From: Papilionanthe hookeriana x Papilionanthe teres | Taxonomy: Eukaryota; Streptophyta; Magnoliopsida; Asparagales; Orchidaceae | Direction: 5' to 3' | DNA length: 64,000 nucleotides | Assembly (NCBI GenBank): GCA_022702705.1 | Contig: CM040429.1 | Location: 110,151,943-110,215,942 of the forward strand | Part shown: positions 32,746-44,421 of the stretch, piece after piece | Layout of the letters: every line of letters starts with the position of its first letter | How positions within the stretch are numbered: position 1 is the first letter of the stretch | The notes under the pieces: generated by a model | Databases searched by the model: none | What the model saw: only the letters and a program-made list of their open reading frames with translations | What the model was told of the DNA's origin: nothing | Translations under genes and position numbers: made by a program

Positions 32746-33951
32746 GCTTATGTACTTTTATGTTGTATACCTATTTTTCATTACTTTTGTGTGGACCTCT
32801 TATGTATGATTTAGATTACTGGTTAGTGTTATTTTGTTATTGTCATTATTACTTTTTGCTCCTGTTTATTTAAAATTGCATATTTGTTAGAGTAGTGTTT
32901 TAAATTGCAAACCTTCCTGTTATACCCGTTTTGATTTTAATTGTTTACTATTGTGTACTTTCTTTTATTGTACCTGCATTATTCTCATACATTAAATTTT
33001 TAAATTCTTTTCTTACTTCCTATTTATTAAAAACTGAATTATTTTGAATTAACTAAAAACTTAAGTTTTGGGGTGGGGGAAGAAGAAAAATTATTTTTAT
33101 ACTAAACCTTATTTGTCCTAAGTAAAATATGTTTTCAGAAAAATTATTTCAATATAACATATGATATGTGGGGATAATTTAAGATAACTATACTTTTGAA
33201 TTTATAAATGATATAGTACACTTAAGTAAAGATTTCTATTAATAAAGATTAATTCTGGATTTGAGATATTTAGTATAAGAGTATAAAGTTATGTTTTTAC
33301 TACTTAAAATGAAGAAAATTATATTTTTGAATATGAAAAATCTTTTCCAAGTCTAATACATATTTATCAAGTAAGGAAATGTAGAAAGTTTTCAACTTTA
33401 AGATAAGGATAGTAGAGTTTAAAATCATTAAAGGCTATCTCGATATAGTAATCCTTGCATGACATAAAAAGAAAAAAAAGATTGAAAATGATCCTTAAAG
33501 AAAATAAAACAAAAATCAAATGAAAAAGAAAACTGAAAAAAAGGAAAAATGTGTGGAGAAGCTTGACGAGTTGTCTAATAAAAAATTGTCTTCACTTAAA
33601 TCAACTTAAAGCAAGAACTTAAAAACATTTCTAAGCTTATTTATAAAGTATTAGCATCTTTACTAGTAAGTTCAAATGACTATTTATAATTCTTTTAAGT
33701 ATCCTTAATATGTCAAATTACAATTATTCTTGAAATCAATAGAAAATCAGAAGTCTTAAACTTGACCATTAAATATTTTATATTTTCGTTTAAAACTATG
33801 TTATTAAAATTTTTTCTAAAGTTTTACTATAGCATTTATAAAACAAAAGTTATAGAAATCTTAAAACCGATTACCATAAGTTATTTTCTTCATTTATTTT
33901 TATAATAAGAAAGGTTACTTGAGGACTAGTAACGTTTAAGTTTGGAGAAAT
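32746..33951 (+). other. 3' noncoding region of G with two polypurine tracts
   Basis: Internal PPT-like ACTTAAGTTTTGGGGTGGGG at 33058-33081, about 871 bp before the LTR. A/G-rich tract at 33467-33550. Decayed conserved block at 33556-33606 (GAGAAGCTTGACGAG, then TTGTCTTCACTTAAATCA). LTR-adjacent tract AAGTTTGGAGAAAT at 33938-33951. No ORF. Confidence 0.7.
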
Positions 33952-35055
33952 TGATCCAGTTTAAAATTACATACTTTTATGAACAATTTATGCTTAATTT
34001 TTAAGGATATTATTTTTTAATGAATGGTATTTTTATTTTTTGGTTTTAGGTATAAGAAAAAGAGTTTAGGAATGAAAAAGAGCAATACTACATCAAAAAG
34101 GAGCAAAAATGGGCTTAAAGGAAGAAAATTGCAAACCAATCGTTCTAGCGCCTAGGCGCAACAGTTATATTCTAGAAGATTAAATGAATGAGACTAAATT
34201 TGAAGAGGTACCTAAAGCAAACCTTGGTCATTTTTGAAGTTTTACACATAACGATTAATTCAGAAGCCTAAGAGAGTCATTTTAGAGTCATTTATAGCCA
34301 TTTCACATATAGTCAAAAGTGTGTAAGTGTGTAAGTGTGTAGATATTTCTTTGAAAGTCTTTATAATTTCTGATGTTTTGAGTCCTGTAAGAGTTTGTGG
34401 GAGTCAGAAAAGTTAGAGAACCTCAAAGGAATGCCTTAGAAAACATTCCAAATAAGTATTTGTAACTTTGTTATCAAGTCTTATACTTTGGATTTAAGTT
34501 TAATAAATATGTTTTTTTTTTGTTATTTCAATGCTTTCTGAGTAGTTTTCTTTTCTTTCTCCTTACAATATGAAGTAATTAAGTAAAAGGTTTAGATTTT
34601 ATTTTGAACTTTTTCTTTTATTTCTAGAGATTGTGATGATATTTTTATCGGATCTTCATTTAATTTATAAATTGGTTACTTTTATTGTTAATATTTTTAG
34701 AGAAAACTTATAGACCCGAAAGGGCTAAGATTTCTTAACTAGTAAGAATCAAATTTCACTTTGGATAGAGTAGTGGCGATCGTCATAGGGGGAGTACAAA
34801 TAAATAGAGATAAGATTTAATGGGCATAGAGTTGGTATTTCTAGAGTGATAGGCTAGATAATTTATCAATTTGGTCTAAAGTTTGGAAAAAGGGTCACTG
34901 GTAGGTCCTATAGAGAGGGCACAATCGGTAATCTAAGAGTGATAGAGTAGAACCTACCCAGCACTACTGAACATTCCGACACTAACCTTTAGATTTGTCA
35001 ATGTTATTTATACACTTGACAAAGGGTAAAGAATATGTATGCTTCTATTGGTCAC
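33952..35055 (+). repeat. 3' LTR of G, interrupted by element E
   Basis: Starts TGATCCAGTTTAAAATT after the polypurine tract and aligns with LTR S and LTR B. A single box TAGCGCCTAGGCGCAAC is left at 34146-34162. It stops at GGTAAAGAATATGTATGC... where LTR E begins. GTCAC (35051-35055) is the expected left copy of E's 5-bp target duplication. Confidence 0.8.
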
Positions 35056-36762
35056 TGATACACCAAAAATATATACTATTTTTGCTAAATAATTTTATCC
35101 TTTTTTTGTGATATTGCACTTTAAAGAAAGATATTTTTCATGATTTATTGTAGGTATGATGATTTTAGGTGATTGGAGCGAAAAGAAGCAAAAAGGAATA
35201 AATTCGTAGCAAAAAGAAGCAAAAAGGAGGAAAACAGATTCTGATGCCGGCGGCGCCATAATGGGTGCCACCGGCGCCATTTTCTAGAGAGTTCAGCAAT
35301 TAACTCGACGATAGAGCGCTGCCGATGCCCCATCGAGAGCCGCTGGTATGCCCAATGTCAGTGGAATTCAAATTTGAAGAGTTTTGGCGACTTTTTGAAT
35401 GGATGCTTATGGAAACTCTTAGGATTTCATTTCTAACTTATAAATAACTGATTTTGGATGAAAATGGTGTGGTTTTAGTGTGGTTTTAGAGAGGGAGAGT
35501 GTGTGTTGAGTGTTAAGGCTTAGGAGAAAACTGTGTAGAAGTTAGAATTTGAGAGGAATTCTTCTCTAAGGAGTGAAAGAGAAGAAGTAAAGTGAGAGAT
35601 TGTTTCTTCCTTTCCATTCTAAAGAGGGAATTAAGTATTGCAAAGAAGACAGAAAAGGATTCAAAGGAAATTTAAGGGAATTGCATTGGGGAAGAGAAAT
35701 ATATAAGTTGTATTTTCTTTTGTGGTTTGTATGACATTTCTTTTATATATAAAATCCATGTTTTATTTTATCTTCTTCATGAATTCTGAGTAGTCTCCTT
35801 TGTCTTTCTTCTTGCATAGAGATGTGATGATGGATTGATGTGGATTTGAAATGCTTTTAATGTATTGAAGAAATTGTGATGGTTTTTCATTTCGAACTTA
35901 ATTTACTTTTCGATCTGGCCAATTGAATTGTTAAAATATGTTGTTGAACATTAATTCTGAAAGGATTTAGTGTCCTACAAAAATAATGAAGAATCCATTC
36001 AATTTTCATTGATGAATTGTGTAGTTCATGGGAATTGAGTGCAAATAAATAGGGAAATGTGTTTTGATGGACTTCAAATTGGAGGTTTCAGGGTGACAGG
36101 CTGAGATACTCAATTTGGTCCTAAGATTAGTAACTAAACTTGAAGGTTAGCCTTCAAGTGAAGGGTGAGTGGGAGCTCCGTAGTGAGAGCCAGTATCCTC
36201 CCAACCTAACCTTAGATTTAGTGACTAAACTTAGGATACGTCAATGTTCTTTTCATGCTTGGAAGATGGGGGTACTCTTTTGAGGGTAAAGAAACATTTA
36301 TGCTCCTATTTGGCATAATAACATAGATAATCATTCCATATTATCCACACATCATATTCTCGTTGCAAGAGGAAAGATACTTTTCTTATATATCAAAAAC
36401 CTTTCAAATATATAGCTTAGTGTTTGTCTGCTAGTTAATTCTATTTTAAAAGTTATTAGAAATAATTGTAGTTTGATTAATTGTTACTGTTTTCTGCATA
36501 GTAGTAGTAGAAGTAAACATTAAACTTTAATTGCAATTTGAGTATCGGATTTCAGTGCTACATTACCTATTGTGAAACACTTTCTTCTACTTCATAGCTT
36601 CCCTGAGGGATCGATAACCAGGACTCTATTAGAGCCCTGTATTACTTAATACGATACGTATACTTGCGTTAAATGCTTAAACTTTACAAAATCATTATAA
36701 ATATATATAAATTTGAGTTCATAAATTCTTACAAAAATAAAAGTCCTTAGATCGTGTAGTCA
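35056..36762 (+). repeat. 5' LTR of element E
   Basis: TGATACACCAAAAATATAT to GTGTAGTCA, 1707 bp. GGGATCGATAACCAGGACTC and TACTTAATACGATACGTATA lie near its end. No PBS-like copy is present inside its 3' end, unlike LTRs A, B and S. Confidence 0.85.
35244..35446 (+). promoter_or_regulatory. LTR promoter of E: GC boxes and TATA box
   Basis: Boxes GATGCCGGCGGCGCCAT, GGTGCCACCGGCGCCAT, AGCGCTGCCGATGCCCC and GAGAGCCGCTGGTATGCCC at 35244-35352, then TATAAATA at 35439-35446. Confidence 0.6.
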
Positions 36763-36768
36763 AGTTTT

Positions 36769-36786
36769 TGGCGTCGTTGTCGGGGA
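36769..36786 (+). other. Primer-binding site (tRNA-Asp type), element E
   Basis: TGGCGTCGTTGTCGGGGA, two C-to-T changes from the exact tRNA-Asp complement, both at CpG or CC context as expected from deamination of methylated DNA. The 6-nt spacer AGTTTT separates it from the LTR. Confidence 0.85.
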
Positions 36787-36922
36787 AGGTAACAAAGTAA
36801 CTAAGTAAGTAAGGAAGGAAGTACAAACGATATATATTGATAATATAGTAACAGAAAACCTTTACTTTGTAGTGTGTAATTGTGTGTTTGTTTACTTTTT
36901 AAAAGTATTTGTATGATTGTAT

Positions 36923-36975
36923 ATGCGTCGTAGTGGATCTATAGGTTTAGTGCCTTACGATTTGGAGTTAGGGCG
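36923..36975 (+). pseudogene. Gag of E, first piece (before insertion X1)
   Basis: ATG with MRRSGSIGLVPYDLELGR, aligned with MRKFGNKNLIPYDSELER in A. The frame is cut by X1 and resumes at 44422 with TIRKIRKQQKQ. GGGCG (36971-36975) is the left copy of X1's target duplication. Confidence 0.85.
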
Positions 36976-37489
36976 TGTTGACCTCATTTTTGATGAGGTC
37001 TTCTCTTCTTCTCTTTAGTACTTAGGATCTAGCCTTAGGCTTTTCCTTTGACTATCCTAGAGGATTAGAATTGGGACCCACCACTTAGAAATTCAAACCA
37101 CTTCTTAACTCCCCGCAAACTCCACAAACTCGATTGTAGACCCCTAATCACCTGCGAGGGTCGAGATCAAATGTGGAAGTTTAAAAGATGAGTTCCTATA
37201 GATTCTTTCGCCTTAGGATCGCCCCGGCGGCCTCGGTCTCGGTGAAGGGGCCGACTTACACACACACTACACCTATACACTACACTTTCACACACCTCCT
37301 AAAAACACACCCATACCCAATTTGACCTCCCGACTCATGCAGGTGGTTCACATGGATGGTCCTTAACCCCTAAGCCCTCGCGCAGGGTTAGGAACAACAT
37401 AGCGGATGCCTCAAATGAGTCCCTTCATGGCTCATGTGGACTTGATATGGCTTCATGGCTCAACCAAAATGATTTCATTTCACTTTCAT

Positions 37490-38640
37490 TCACCCAATCT
37501 TCAATTTTCCAAATTTTCAATTTTTGACCCCCGGGACCCTACACCCGCCTGGCCTACCCAAAACCCTTGAAACCCCCCAAACTCGCAAAATCACTTAAAT
37601 TACCCAAAATTCTCCAAAATCAATCCTAAACATTGCCTCACCAATCAAATTGATCATCCATACCCAAAAATACCAAAATTCCAAAAATACCTCCCAATAC
37701 CCTCCAAATACCCAAAATACCCCTCTTAGCCAAAAAAATCCAAAAATTCAGAAAATTCCCAGAAAATTCCAGAAAATCCCAAATATTCCCAATTTCATTT
37801 TGTCCAACTACACCATGGGCCAATTTTGTCAATTTACCCCACTTTTATCAAAACCCCCAATTTGACCCATTTTAACCCAAAGTAAACTCAATGTCAAACT
37901 AAACCTACCCAATTGACCCAAATTCTGGTCCAATTCAATTCTAAACTTCAATTCAACATCCCCAACACCAATCTAGACCAAATCCAAGCCCAATTTGATT
38001 GGCATTGGGATCCAATTTCACTTTTGGCCTTAAAGCCCAATTTGGACCCATGACCCAAACTCACCCAATTCAACTCCAATTAACCCCAAATCTTTTCTAA
38101 ACCTTCCTTAACATCCCCATAAACAAAACACTAACATGATTTGCCCAAGATTTTGACCCAAACCCCACTCAAATTCAACCCAAAATCAAAAAGCCCAATT
38201 TCTAGCCTAAACCCAAACCTAACCCAAATAGGCCCAAACCCCAAAATCAAAACCCAACCAAAGCCAAAACCTCTTTGAAACACTCCCATAAACATTTCCC
38301 AACATTTATTTTAAATCAATTTCAACCATAGCCCAACATTGGCCCAAGTTAGCCCAATTTGACCTACATTGGCCCATTTACCAAATAAACCCAAATTCAA
38401 CCCAATTCAAACCCAAACTACCTTAAATTTATTTCAAATTACTCATGAAACATCCCTAAACCAAAACCAACAATTATTTGGCCCAACCCTTCACAAAAAT
38501 TCTCATCTATGAACACATTCTTAAACTTAAAAGCCCACTTCCCTTAAACCTTCCTAAAAGCCCACTTCCTTCAAATTCAAAAGCCCAAATTCATCCAAAG
38601 CCCACATGACAAATTCTTCTCATCATACCATTGATTAAAA
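37490..38640 (+). other. A/C-rich, G-poor part of X1
   Basis: Nearly 1.1 kb with very few G residues on the plus strand except in the recurring word GCCCAA. It is dominated by ACCCAAA-like words. Possibly U3 sequence of the giant LTR. No ORF. Confidence 0.7.
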
Positions 38641-39346
38641 TCAATCCCTAAGTTTGAAAATTCATCATAAAGCCATTCCAAATCAAGCCCCATAACAATT
38701 TCCATTAAAATGCCAAAATCCACAAAATCCTTTTTTATGAAATCGACTTAACTTTTCCCAAGCCAAAGATGAGCCATGAAGCCATGCATGAGCCACATGG
38801 GAGCCATGAGAGCCATGGAATCTACTTTCCACCTCACCATACCCAAGATGGCAAGAGGAGGAGGCCCTTTCCATACTCTCTTAAGAGTGATTAACCACTT
38901 CCATGACTCCACTAAACCATGCTTAAACTTAATCGTACTTGGATTGTGACTTGACCCCACTAATCAAGCCGATCCAAATCACTTTCTCTTCAACCTAAAT
39001 CAAGCCTCGGGTGGTGCACCTAGCCCAAATGGATGGGTCGACCAATTTGAGCCAAAATGAGCCCTCTCCCATTCCATTCTAATCCAAGCCTTTTACACAT
39101 GGCATTTGCCAATTGCCTACACTAAACCCCAGCCCTGACCCACCTGACCATGATGGTGACCAATGCCTGGCCGGCCAGCCACCAGGTCGCCGGAAAACTC
39201 CATGGCCGAGACATGGGGAGGAGCCAAACTTTGGAATTCCACCTTGCTGAGCTGCCCCATGCCCAATGGCCACCATGGCCGTTCTTCCCTCGACCTAAGC
39301 AACTGATCCCAACCATTAAACCCCCCGGGAGAGCCTCCACCATGCC

Positions 39347-39354
39347 TATTTAAA
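39347..39354 (+). promoter_or_regulatory. TATA box of X1
   Basis: CCTATTTAAACCCCTCACC, followed by CCTCTCGGCCAAAGGAGG. The same TATA box and pyrimidine-rich start region are kept in X2. It lies about 2.37 kb inside the element. Confidence 0.55.
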
Positions 39355-39889
39355 CCCCTCACCCTCTCGGCCAAAGGAGGTGCCGAAACAAACCTTAAGG
39401 AAACTCGCCAAAATTGTTCCAGTACTACTCCCCACACATGTAGAACTCGATCCCCACCGAAATCCCCCGCCATTTCCTCTCGCGAGCTCAATTTCGTAGT
39501 CGAAATCCAAGCCCAAAACCAGGACACTTCTCCACAGCGAGCCAATCCCCAAATCGATTGGTCCTACACCTTCACCGGACCAAGAGGAGAAGTTTCCCAC
39601 CGAAAGCCCCATCTCCGAGCCACCCAGCTTGCTCCAGCCTCCAAGCTTTGTGATCGGCCGTGGTCACTTTCATAGCTGAGACAACTCACTGTGCCAAGGG
39701 ACTTCATCCGGAGCTTACTTCGACCCAATCGAAGGTGACACAACTCTCGCATCGAAGCTTCACTTCTCCGAGCAAAGGTATGAACTCCCTCTTCCGCCCG
39801 AGCTTCGACCAATTCTCCATTTCGATTGGCTTGATTTCATAGCATGTTCACCGTATGGATGTGTTCGTCTCTTCAAGACGAATCCATGG

Positions 39890-40155
39890 AGCATAAGAAC
39901 ACGAAAATCCGTTGAGAATCGAGTGAGTTCTTAGGGTTAGAGTGCGGACGGTCACGGGATCGCACCGGCCGTAGACGATGACCGAGAACCTTCTGGATCG
40001 CGCGTGTATCGGATGGACGGCTCGGATTGCGTCGGACCGGCAGATGGTACGCGAACCGCGGGGCCCCGGACAGCCGAGTCGATGGCGGCGCCGAATCGGG
40101 AGCGACGCGCTGTCGATTCGGAGTCGCCGAGGCCGACGCGGCGCCGCGTGGATAA
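39890..40155 (+). other. CpG-rich block of X1
   Basis: GC-rich, CpG-dense sequence (for example GATCGCGCGTG and GGAGCGACGCGCTG) in an otherwise A+T-rich element, downstream of the TATA box. The equivalent block in X2 is also CpG-dense but differs in detail. Confidence 0.75.
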
Positions 40156-42049
40156 GTAGGAAAATAGGGATTTTTCTTATTTATTAAATACCCGTAACTT
40201 CAAAATTGCATATCTTTGTGTAGAAAAATCACAAAAATAAAATAAAAATACCTCTCGCTCAGTGAACGGAGGAGAATAATGTGGAAAAGAAATTAATTAA
40301 TTTTGCCCAAGTACTTTATTTTTAATTAATTATTTACTCCTGCATTGTTTTAATTCTCCATGCATTTATACAATCCACCATGGCATGAGACCATAGTGGC
40401 TTGAAGCCTCCGAACTCGGGAACATTCTCCGAATTTTCCAAGGTCGAGGTCATCTCTGTGAAAAGTTATTGATTTTTCAAATGCATGTTGCTGTTTTGAG
40501 TATTTTAATTTCAAAAATTAGCATGTTGTGAAATAAATTTTAGAAAAATTTGGTGATGTTCCTTATGACCAGAGAACCCTAAGAAAAATAAGACTCGAGT
40601 TAATTCACTCGTATTAACCCTAATCGCTCTAAATACCCAAAATTGAACTTTAATTAATTAGAGTTAACCATAGATCAAATTGACTTGAAATCAATTCTCC
40701 ACTGACCTTTAGGATCAGAGGAAACCACCACAAAAGTTTGAAGTCAATTGGACTTGGTTAGCCTTACTAAATGGGTTGATTAAGCCATTTAGTCATTTTA
40801 AACTTTGAAAATTCATAACTTTCAAAATACTTTTCAAAAATTCACCAAATTGGTTTTGGAGCCTCTCTGATATTAGGGGAATTTAAGAAAATTAAAATTT
40901 TAATTTTCTAAAAAAGTTGATTTTTTGTATTATTTTAATATTTTAATAATTAATAAAATAATAAAAATCACAAAAATAATAAAATTCACCAAAATGTCAC
41001 ATTTTGAATTCTAATCACTTAGGAACAAATCCCATATTTTTCCTAGGTCTCTATGATGAGTTATTAAATTTTAAAGCCCTAGGGTAATTTTAAAATTAAA
41101 AAATGTATTTTCTAGCATTTCCACCAAAATAATTCTAATAAATCAAAGAAAAATCAGAAAATTGTAAAATTTGGTTCTCTGGAATCCTTGATATCAGAGA
41201 GAATTTTAAAAATTATAAATTTCATTTTTCAACTTATATTCTATTTTTAAATTAATTAATACTCCAGAACTTAAAATAATTCTAATAAATAAAATATAAT
41301 TCAAAAAATCACAAAAATTGGTCCAAGTGGTCCTCTGATCATTAGGAATGTCCCATAATTTTCCTAAGGACAGAAACTTTCCCTTGGTCATATTATTAAA
41401 TTTTCCTTGGAAATCCTTATTTTCCACCAAAAATAATTATATAAATAAATTAAACACAGAAAAATCACATTTTCTCCTCTAATGTCTTCATTGATATATG
41501 AGTGAAGTCACATAAAAATTTCAAGTTCATTTAAGCTCAATTTAATGAGTTATGAAATTATTAGGCTTGAAGGGCAAAATGGTAATTAAAATTTTATCCC
41601 TTAATTAAAACTTTAGGCTTAATAAAATTAATGAGTAAAATATTTGATTTTAATCTGATTTGGATGATTGAAATTTAAATAATTAAAGTGTAAAAACCTA
41701 CTAAGCAATTTAAAATAATTGAAATAAACCTTAATTAAATAATTGATTAAATTTAGAAGAATAAAAAAATTGGAATTATTAAAATAGGGATATTATTAGG
41801 AAGAGATTTGTTCTTTAATTTAAGAATCCCTAAATTAATCATCTCAATAATATTTAAGTCCTAATTAAAATGATAATCCAAATTTAAGATTTAAAATTCT
41901 AAAAGACTTAATCATTAAATTAAATTAAGGTTAAATTATTTAAATTAAATCCTTTTAAAATTTCAATTAAATTAATACTTTAACAATTAAAATTAAATCA
42001 TCTTTAAAACATAAAAAAAATAAAATATTAAATTAAAATTAAATTAAAA

Positions 42050-42345
42050 TTTAAATCAAATTAAATTAAATTAAATTAAATTAAATTAAAACATATTAAA
42101 TTAAATCAAATTAAATCAAATTAAATTGAATTAAATGAAATTAAATTAAATTAAATTAAATTAAATCATATTAAATTAAATTAAATTAAATTAAATTAAA
42201 ACATATTAAATTAAATTAAATTAAATTAAATTAAATTAAAACCAAGTTAAAATTAAAATTAAATTAAATTAAATATATCAAATTAAATTAAAATTGAAAC
42301 TAAACCAAATTAAATTAAATTAAAGTTAAATTAAATTGAATTAAA
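42050..42345. repeat. (AAATT)n array in X1
   Basis: Imperfect pentanucleotide array, interrupted by ACATATT and ATCAAATT variants. Present at the same place in X2. Confidence 0.9.
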
Positions 42346-44421
42346 AATAACATCACCTAAGACATGAAGAACTCAAAAATAAATCTAAGATAACTTGAAC
42401 ACTATTCCAAACTTAAATCATCAATTTGAACTTAAATTTGAATCACAAATCATTAAATATCATTTTGCCCTTAGGAGCTTTTACTATTATAACTCCTAAA
42501 TGGAGCATCAAATGAAATGTCATTTCACTCATAAGGATATTCAAATGTCCTAAGTTCACTGAGCAAGACAACAAAACTTAAACTCTCGGACGATTAATTC
42601 ATTTGTGTAATTAAATTCATTTGGACTTAAAACAATCCTAGAAATATCGAAAAGATGTTTAAGATTCGTCTTAAGCACTTCCTCAATATGATAGGATATC
42701 TACAAGAACAATCGAACTTAGTTGTTCTTCGATGAAGAAAATCGTCCTCAAACTAAAATACAAGAACCTAGACGTCATAGGAAATGACTAGCCATAGTGA
42801 TTAGGAACTTGGTATAAAACCATAACCCTTCCCTTAGCTTTACCTAGGAACTTACTTTAAATGCTTAAATATTCTAATCGTGTTTTAAGTGCAGCTTTGA
42901 ATGACGGGAAGACCCTCCATGTACGCTTTTATTTTATTGCAAATTACTTTATTGCAACTTATTTAATCGCATCGCACTTACTTTTCTTGCATGATAAACA
43001 ACTGTTGCATGAAAACTTACACCTTTAGGACATAAACCAAAACAGAAACTCATAACTAAATTAAAAGACACTACAAGATAAAATTCACCGCCACAACATT
43101 TCAAAATATAAGACAACTCAAAATTTAATCACAAACAGAACAACAAAACTACAACTACAACTAAATTAAAACGTCTCATCGAATGATCGGAATACCTCGG
43201 ATGATGTAACCCACGTGTTGCTAACTGGATTTCCCACTGTCTAAATGAAAGTGCGGAACTCATTCAACTGAGTTTAGCAAATTCATCTCGGACTAAGTGA
43301 ATTCGATGAAAATAATCGGTGTCTGGACGACTGGAACCGCGGGATCTTAATCGGTTCCGTTTAATCAACTCTAAGACTCGTTTTAATTAAAATATTAAAG
43401 ACACATGGAAATTAAGACTTTCTCTAAAACCAAACACTTCTCTCATCTCCCGATTTATGACTTCTAAAACTAAACCTCTGCAACAATAAGGAACTCGGAG
43501 CATGATGGGCAAGCACGGCCATCGTCATCAAGAAAACTCGAATCTACTTCAAGCAAAACCTTCCTTAGAATTAAATAACCAAGCCATAGGACTTCGAGGT
43601 AGCTCGCCTAGTGCAACATAAATCCTCAACTCTTCGTTAGGCATTCGCATGATTATGTCATGTAAATTAAGCCCTAATCTGGTCTTAGGACTCCGAGGTA
43701 GTCGTCCGATACGACATAAACCCTCACATCTTCAAGGCTATTTGTATGATTTTATCATACGGATATAAGTCCTAACTAATTAAAATCGGCAAGATCAAAA
43801 TACTAAATAAACATTAGGGTTTTCCTAAATCCAAGCCAAACAATAGGATAATCAGGAAATTACCGAAGTTCGATTCGAATCCGTGATTTCTCCTACCTTT
43901 CTTCCTTCGAATTCCCAAAACAAAATGTTCCAAACTTGATCCATTCCCTATCGAAATTCTAAAATTCAATCCCTCGAAAACCTAAACTTTCGAAATTCTT
44001 GAGAGCAGAACTACCGATTATTATCGAGAGTTTTCTTAGGTGATTCCCGTCACTTAAGATGTAATTAACTATAGTGGCTCGCCTTTATAGGGAATTTTAA
44101 GAACCTGTGAATATAAACCCCGCTTAATTCATTTATATTAAGCAAGGGAACTCGTCGGCTTATAAAATTGGTTCGCGGACCAAACGGATGTCACAAACCT
44201 TTCTAGTTTATTTAATCGAGCCCCATTATCAAGCAAGCGTGTCTATTCTTCTAGATAGATACACGGTTCTGTGGTGTGGCGCTCGTTTATATAAACTATT
44301 CGGGATGTGAGATCAGCTTGATTTCATATCTTAAAATTTTCAAATTTAAAATTATTTTCAAAATCAAATACTACTTTTCAAATCATTTATTTAAATTAAA
44401 TTAAAATTCGCCGACAGGACG

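Larger units (their letters stand above)
27665..35055 (+). mobile_element. Athila-type element G (both ends interrupted)
   Basis: Oldest visible layer. Plus strand: RT remainder, RNase H, integrase, hairpin, short ORF1, ORF2, noncoding tail and the first 1.1 kb of the 3' LTR. C interrupts it in RT on the left and E interrupts its 3' LTR on the right. It carries many stops. GC boxes are of the CCTAGG type, like B, F and S. Confidence 0.8.
36976..44416 (+). mobile_element. X1: 7.4 kb noncoding insertion, probable giant solo LTR
   Basis: Starts TGTTGACC and ends GCCGACA, flanked by GGGCG and GGACG (one mismatch) inside the gag of E. No open frame with recognisable coding content. Order of parts: terminal hairpin, A/C-rich GCCCAA-laden region (37490-38640), TATA box (39347-39354), CpG-rich block, A+T-rich region with degenerate repeats, AAATT array, unique tail. 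X2 is a second copy of the same unit with its own target duplication, so the boundaries are firm. TG...CA ends plus a 5-bp duplication fit a solo LTR, orientation by the TATA box. The family is unknown; very long LTRs are known in Tat/Ogre-type elements, but I cannot show that relation. Alternative: a non-autonomous element without obvious LTRs. Confidence 0.7.

Noticed and set aside
39117..39812. Several overlapping open frames on both strands (for example 39117-39545 minus and 39564-39812 minus) that could be read as genes in X1
   Set aside because: They lie in the GC-rich part of X where stops are rare by composition. The corresponding frames in X2 are not maintained, and the translations have no recognisable domain.
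40560..41490. A CRISPR-like spaced repeat pattern in X
   Set aside because: The repeats are degenerate with uneven spacing and this is plant nuclear DNA, so an old tandem repeat is the simpler reading.
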